NCBI GenBank assembly: GCA_035629025.1
Contig: DASPIU010000029.1
Span: forward strand, 1 to 64,000
Length of the DNA: 64,000 bases
Direction: 5' to 3'
DNA from: Stenotrophomonas_A sp035629025
GTDB lineage: Bacteria; Pseudomonadota; Gammaproteobacteria; Xanthomonadales; Xanthomonadaceae
Below the pieces are notes generated by a model. That model was given only the letters and a program-made list of their open reading frames with translations, made no database searches and was not told the DNA's origin. Below are positions 61,215 to 64,000 of the stretch, piece after piece. A program made the translations under genes and the position numbers. Within the stretch, counting starts at the first letter, position 1. The number at the start of each line of letters is the position of its first letter.

Positions 61215-62030
61215 ATGAAAAGCAACACGACAACTATACTGGTCGCGGCAGGCGCACTGCTGGTCGGCGGTGTGGCGACGGCCGCCTTCATGAACAATCG
61301 CGGCAAGAGCGATGACTTCGTGGCGCCGTCGGCGCAGACGCGGCCGGCGCTGGACAACTCGCTGAGCGAGGATCCCAATGCGGTGGCGCCGGGCCGGGGC
61401 CTGGAGTATGCGGACGTGGTCAAGATCGACCCGATCACGCAGAAGGAAAAGGTCTACGCCACGGTGCTCGGCAGCGAGGCGGTGCGCGAGACGACCAGCA
61501 CCAGCACGCCGCACGAGGTGTGCCGTGACGTGGTGGTGCAGGAGCGCATGCCCGAGCGCGATGGCAACGTCGGTGGCACGGTGGCGGGCGCGGTGATCGG
61601 CGGCCTGCTCGGCAACCAGGTCGGCGGCGGCAACGGGCGCAAGGTGGCGACGGCGGCCGGCGCAGTGGCCGGCGGTGTGATCGGCAACCAGGTGGACAAG
61701 CGCCACGTCGGCGGCCAGGTGGTGAACCGTACCGAGCGCCAGTGCCATACCGAAAACGCGACGGCGGAATCGTCGCGGGTGACGGGCTACAACGTGACCT
61801 ACCGCAATGCGGATGGCACGACCGGCACGATGCGCATGGACAGCAAGCCGGGCGAGCGCATTGCGATGGGCAACGAGGACAAGGTCATCGCCTACAACGT
61901 CACCTACCGCTACGACGGTGCGGAGAAGACGGTGCGCATGGAGAGCAAGCCGGCCAGCGATCGCCTGCCGGTGATCGACGGGCAGCTGGTGACGCAGACC
62001 GCCGCGGCGGATGGCGCCACCCGGCAGTAG
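61215..62030 (+). CDS. Glycine-zipper 2TM surface-antigen protein
   Basis: 271 residues. Signal anchor/peptide about 1-25 (ILVAAGALLVGGVATAAF). After an acidic linker there is a Cys-containing conserved block (HEVCRDVVVQER), a glycine-zipper pair (GGTVAGAVIGGLLGNQVGGG and AGAVAGGVIGNQVDK) and two related C-terminal repeats (GYNVTYRNADGTTG and AYNVTYRYDGAEK, each with MDSKPG/MESKPA), an internal duplication. Related to the 17-kDa antigen family; likely outer membrane or periplasmic structural. A strong terminator follows. Confidence 0.88.
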   Translation: MKSNTTTILVAAGALLVGGVATAAFMNNRGKSDDFVAPSAQTRPALDNSLSEDPNAVAPGRGLEYADVVKIDPITQKEKVYATVLGSEAVRETTSTSTPHEVCRDVVVQERMPERDGNVGGTVAGAVIGGLLGNQVGGGNGRKVATAAGAVAGGVIGNQVDKRHVGGQVVNRTERQCHTENATAESSRVTGYNVTYRNADGTTGTMRMDSKPGERIAMGNEDKVIAYNVTYRYDGAEKTVRMESKPASDRLPVIDGQLVTQTAAADGATRQ

Positions 62031-62056
62031 TCGGTCTGTTGTCTGATGGTGTATCG

Positions 62057-62083
62057 AGGGGCCGGCATTGCCGGCCCCTTTTT
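62057..62083 (+). terminator. Terminator of the glycine-zipper gene
   Basis: AGGGGCCGGC, a 3-nt loop, GCCGGCCCCT, then TTTT. Confidence 0.93.
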
Positions 62084-62118
62084 GTTCTAAGGGCGGCCTT
62101 CGAGGGGTCATGTGCGGC

Positions 62119-62221
62119 GGCCGGGGGGTAGGCCCTTTCGGGACACGCGGTGAACCCATCCATGGGGCTCGATGGCGCCATCCATGGCGCCATCGGTCCC
62201 GAAAGGGCCTACCCCCCGGCC
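62119..62221. repeat. Nested inverted repeat element, diverged copy 3 (103 bp)
   Basis: Outer arms 62119-62144 and 62196-62221 are a perfect 26-bp inverted repeat; core 62145-62169 (25 nt) matches the cores of copies 1 and 2; inner perfect palindrome 62170-62195 (CGATGGCGCCAT, CC, ATGGCGCCATCG). Arm and hairpin sequences differ from copies 1 and 2 at eight pairs, each with a matching change on the other side. With the terminator and a REP-like element it fills most of the 389-bp gap 62031-62419. Confidence 0.92.
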
Positions 62222-62302
62222 ACCCGATAGATCGGCGCGAACGGAAACGAAGGCGGCATTGGCATCCATGTCTCGGCTACACGATTGACGGCTGGGGTCG
62301 GT

Positions 62303-62375
62303 GTGGGAGGGGCTTCAGCCCGACGAGCGAAGATGCCATCTGTCAGATCACGGTCGCGGCTGGAGCCGCTGCCAC
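62303..62375. repeat. Degenerate REP-like inverted pair
   Basis: Same family as the copy at 41618 with nearly the same spacer, but with one C lost in the first half and two substitutions in the second half. Confidence 0.85.
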
Positions 62376-62387
62376 AGTGCATCCATC

Positions 62388-62393
62388 TACAAT
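62388..62393 (+). promoter_or_regulatory. Putative -10 box of the acyl-CoA dehydrogenase gene
   Basis: TACAAT (5 of 6) 26 nt before the ATG, right after the REP-like repeat, whose right end would fall around the -35 region. Confidence 0.45.
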
Positions 62394-62419
62394 CGAGGTT
62401 TCCAGCCGGTGCCGCCACC

Positions 62420-63583
62420 ATGCCCCTGCCACCCGATGACCTGTTCGACGTGCAATGGCTGCTTGGCGACGAACATCGCGCCGTGCAGGCGGCCGTCGCC
62501 CGCTTTACCGACGAACGCGTCCTGCCGCTGATCGGCGAAGCCTTCGAGGTTGGCCGCTTCCCCCGCGAACTCGTTGCCGAGATGGCCGGCCTCGGCCTGC
62601 TTGGCGCCACCTTGCCAAGTCAATACGGCGGCGGTGGCCTCGATGCCATTGCCTACGGCCTCATCTGCCAGGAACTCGAACGCGGCGACAGCGCCATGCG
62701 CAGCTTCGTCAGCGTTCAGTCCTCGCTGTGCATGTATCCAATTTTTGCCTACGGCGATGAGGGCCAACGCCAGCGCTGGCTGCCCGAGATGGCCGCCGGC
62801 CGCTTGATCGGCTGCTTCGGCCTGACCGAGGCCGACGGCGGCTCCGATCCGGCCGCGATGCGCACCCGCGCCCGTCGCGACGGCGGCGACTGGCTCATCG
62901 ACGGCGCCAAACTGTGGATTACCAACGGCAGCATCGCCGACCTGGCCATTGTCTGGGCGCAGACCGACGAAGGCGTGCGCGGTTTTGTCGTCGAGCGCGG
63001 CACCCCGGGCTTCAGCGCCCAGGACATCGGCCAGAAGATGAGCCTGCGCGCTTCCGTCACCTCGGCCCTGTACTTCGACAGCGTGCGCGTGCCCGAGGCC
63101 CAGCGCCTGCCCGGTGCCATCGGCCTGAAGGCGCCGCTGGGCTGCCTGACCCAGGCCCGCTACGGCATTGCCTGGGGCGCGATTGGCGCAGCCATCGCCT
63201 GCCTGCGCGAAGCCCTGGCCCACAGCGCGCAGCGCCAGCTGTTCGCCCGGCCGCTGGCGGCCAACCAGGCCGTGCAGCTGCGCCTGGCCGAAATGGCCCG
63301 CGCCATCACCAGCGCGCAATTGCTCGCCCTGCAACTGGGCCGGCTCAAGGACGCCGGACGCATGCAACCGGCGCAAGTGTCGCTGGCCAAGTGGAACAAC
63401 TGCCGCATGGCCCTGGATACCGCCCGCGACTGCCGCGACCTGCTGGGCGCCGCCGGCATCAGCCTGGCGCATGCCGCCATTCGCCATGCCTTGAATCTGG
63501 AGTCGGTCATCACGTATGAAGGTACCCAGACCATCCACCAGCTGGTGGTGGGTCGTGAATTGACCGGGCTCAACGCGTTCTAG
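62420..63583 (+). CDS. gcdH: Acyl-CoA dehydrogenase, glutaryl-CoA dehydrogenase type
   Basis: 387 residues, FAD flavoprotein. Glutaryl-CoA dehydrogenase oxidises and decarboxylates glutaryl-CoA to crotonyl-CoA in lysine and tryptophan breakdown. The family features seen are SAMRSFVSVQSSLCMYPI (including the Arg that binds the second carboxylate), GCFGLTEADGGSDP, NGAKLWITNGSIADL-like WITNGSIAD, and the catalytic Glu in YEGTQTIHQLVVGRELTG. ATG at 62420 is chosen because the longer frame crosses repeats. Confidence 0.88.
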   Translation: MPLPPDDLFDVQWLLGDEHRAVQAAVARFTDERVLPLIGEAFEVGRFPRELVAEMAGLGLLGATLPSQYGGGGLDAIAYGLICQELERGDSAMRSFVSVQSSLCMYPIFAYGDEGQRQRWLPEMAAGRLIGCFGLTEADGGSDPAAMRTRARRDGGDWLIDGAKLWITNGSIADLAIVWAQTDEGVRGFVVERGTPGFSAQDIGQKMSLRASVTSALYFDSVRVPEAQRLPGAIGLKAPLGCLTQARYGIAWGAIGAAIACLREALAHSAQRQLFARPLAANQAVQLRLAEMARAITSAQLLALQLGRLKDAGRMQPAQVSLAKWNNCRMALDTARDCRDLLGAAGISLAHAAIRHALNLESVITYEGTQTIHQLVVGRELTGLNAF

Positions 63584-63606
63584 GGCAGGACGCCCAAGGG
63601 GGTTTC

Positions 63607-64000
63607 GTGGGGGTAGGAAAGAGCAAGTGGCTGCTCATGGCGGCAATGCTGCTGTGTGCGAACGCCTGGGCGCGGGACCAGGCACCGGCCATGGCCGCCG
63701 CGCCGGGCTGGGTGCAGGACGATCCGGTTCCAGACAGCGGCAGTGGCAGCGGGGGCCTGCGCTACGAACTGGTCTCCGACCAGATCGACCTCAGCGGCCC
63801 GCGTCCGCTGTGGTACCACCGCGTCAGCTACACCGTGCAGCGCGCCAACGCGCTCGGCGATGCCGGGCAGATCGGCCTGTACTACCAGCCTGATTATCAG
63901 CAGCTGTCGCTCAACCAGCTCGACGTGTGGCGCGATGGCCGCCGCATCGACATGCGCCAGCGCGCCCACTACGCGCAGCTGCGCCGCGAAAGCGAACTGG
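63607..64000 (+). CDS. DUF3857 transglutaminase-like protein, N-terminal part (cut by window edge)
   Basis: First 131 residues visible; frame open to the right edge. GTG start at 63607 after AAGGGGG; ATG 63637 is the alternative. Signal peptide ends near ANAWARD. YELVSDQIDLSGPRPLWYHRVSYTVQRANAL and the following QIGLYYQPDYQQLSLNQLDVWRDGRRIDM match the beginning of the DUF3857 domain, usually followed by a transglutaminase-like domain in exported proteins. The remainder lies outside the window. Confidence 0.8.
   Translation, partial: MGVGKSKWLLMAAMLLCANAWARDQAPAMAAAPGWVQDDPVPDSGSGSGGLRYELVSDQIDLSGPRPLWYHRVSYTVQRANALGDAGQIGLYYQPDYQQLSLNQLDVWRDGRRIDMRQRAHYAQLRRESEL

Noticed and set aside
1..64000. 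tRNA, rRNA or prophage genes.
   Set aside because: No cloverleaf, rRNA core sequence, integrase or phage structural gene noticed in a read-through of the gaps; a tRNAscan or Infernal run would be decisive.

Overview
The window is a chromosomal stretch of a high-GC gammaproteobacterium. Gene content (a FimX-type REC-PAS-GGDEF-EAL protein, PhaR/PhaB, GluQRS, YaeQ, a GumN/TraB-like protein, class I fumarase, secreted Dcp and M14 peptidases) and the intergenic repeats built on GTAGGAGCGGCTTCAGCCGC point to the Xanthomonadaceae (Stenotrophomonas, Pseudoxanthomonas, Xanthomonas or Luteimonas-like). This assignment is inferred from families and was not checked by database search. I see no rRNA, tRNA, prophage, insertion sequence or CRISPR array; about 63 protein genes fill nearly the whole window.

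Layout: 1-9.8 kb is housekeeping: xseA (cut by the left edge), queG, divergent nnr-tsaE, amiC, mutL, a DUF1684 lipoprotein and a GumN/TraB protein. 10-16 kb carries PHA-related phaR and phaB, gluQRS, htpX and fimX. 16-26.7 kb holds yhiN-like/yaeQ, a cold-shock gene, gst-selO, apt, dbpA, uup, a membrane-anchored barnase with its barstar, and sodA. 26.7-32.5 kb is a secreted hydrolase block: a degenerate EEP-fold protein, a very unusual EEP-GH3 fusion and an M14 carboxypeptidase, divergent from a POT peptide transporter. 34-41.6 kb has a rhomboid protease, small proteins, cfa, and a MarR-FUSC-DUF1656-HlyD efflux operon. 41.7-43.3 kb is a two-gene unknown island of more A+T-rich composition. 43.4-57.6 kb has dcp, glutathione peroxidase, fpr, a sugar dehydrogenase, an ABC exporter, BON and amidinotransferase proteins, fumarase, gst, pldA and DUF456. 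57.8-64 kb has a second cold-shock gene, glycine-zipper proteins, a membrane cytochrome c, tcdA, a TatD hydrolase, a GcdH-type acyl-CoA dehydrogenase and the start of a DUF3857 protein.

The most notable non-coding signals are: (i) three copies of a roughly 105-bp nested inverted repeat whose outer arms and inner hairpin differ in sequence but stay base-paired (compensatory changes) around a conserved 25-26 nt core; (ii) an identical 20-nt hairpin in the long 5' leaders of both cold-shock genes; (iii) paired REP-like elements; (iv) several genes whose -10 box sits only 5-7 nt before the ATG, as in leaderless mRNAs. The most notable coding signal is the EEP-GH3 fusion beside an EEP paralogue that has lost its catalytic residues.
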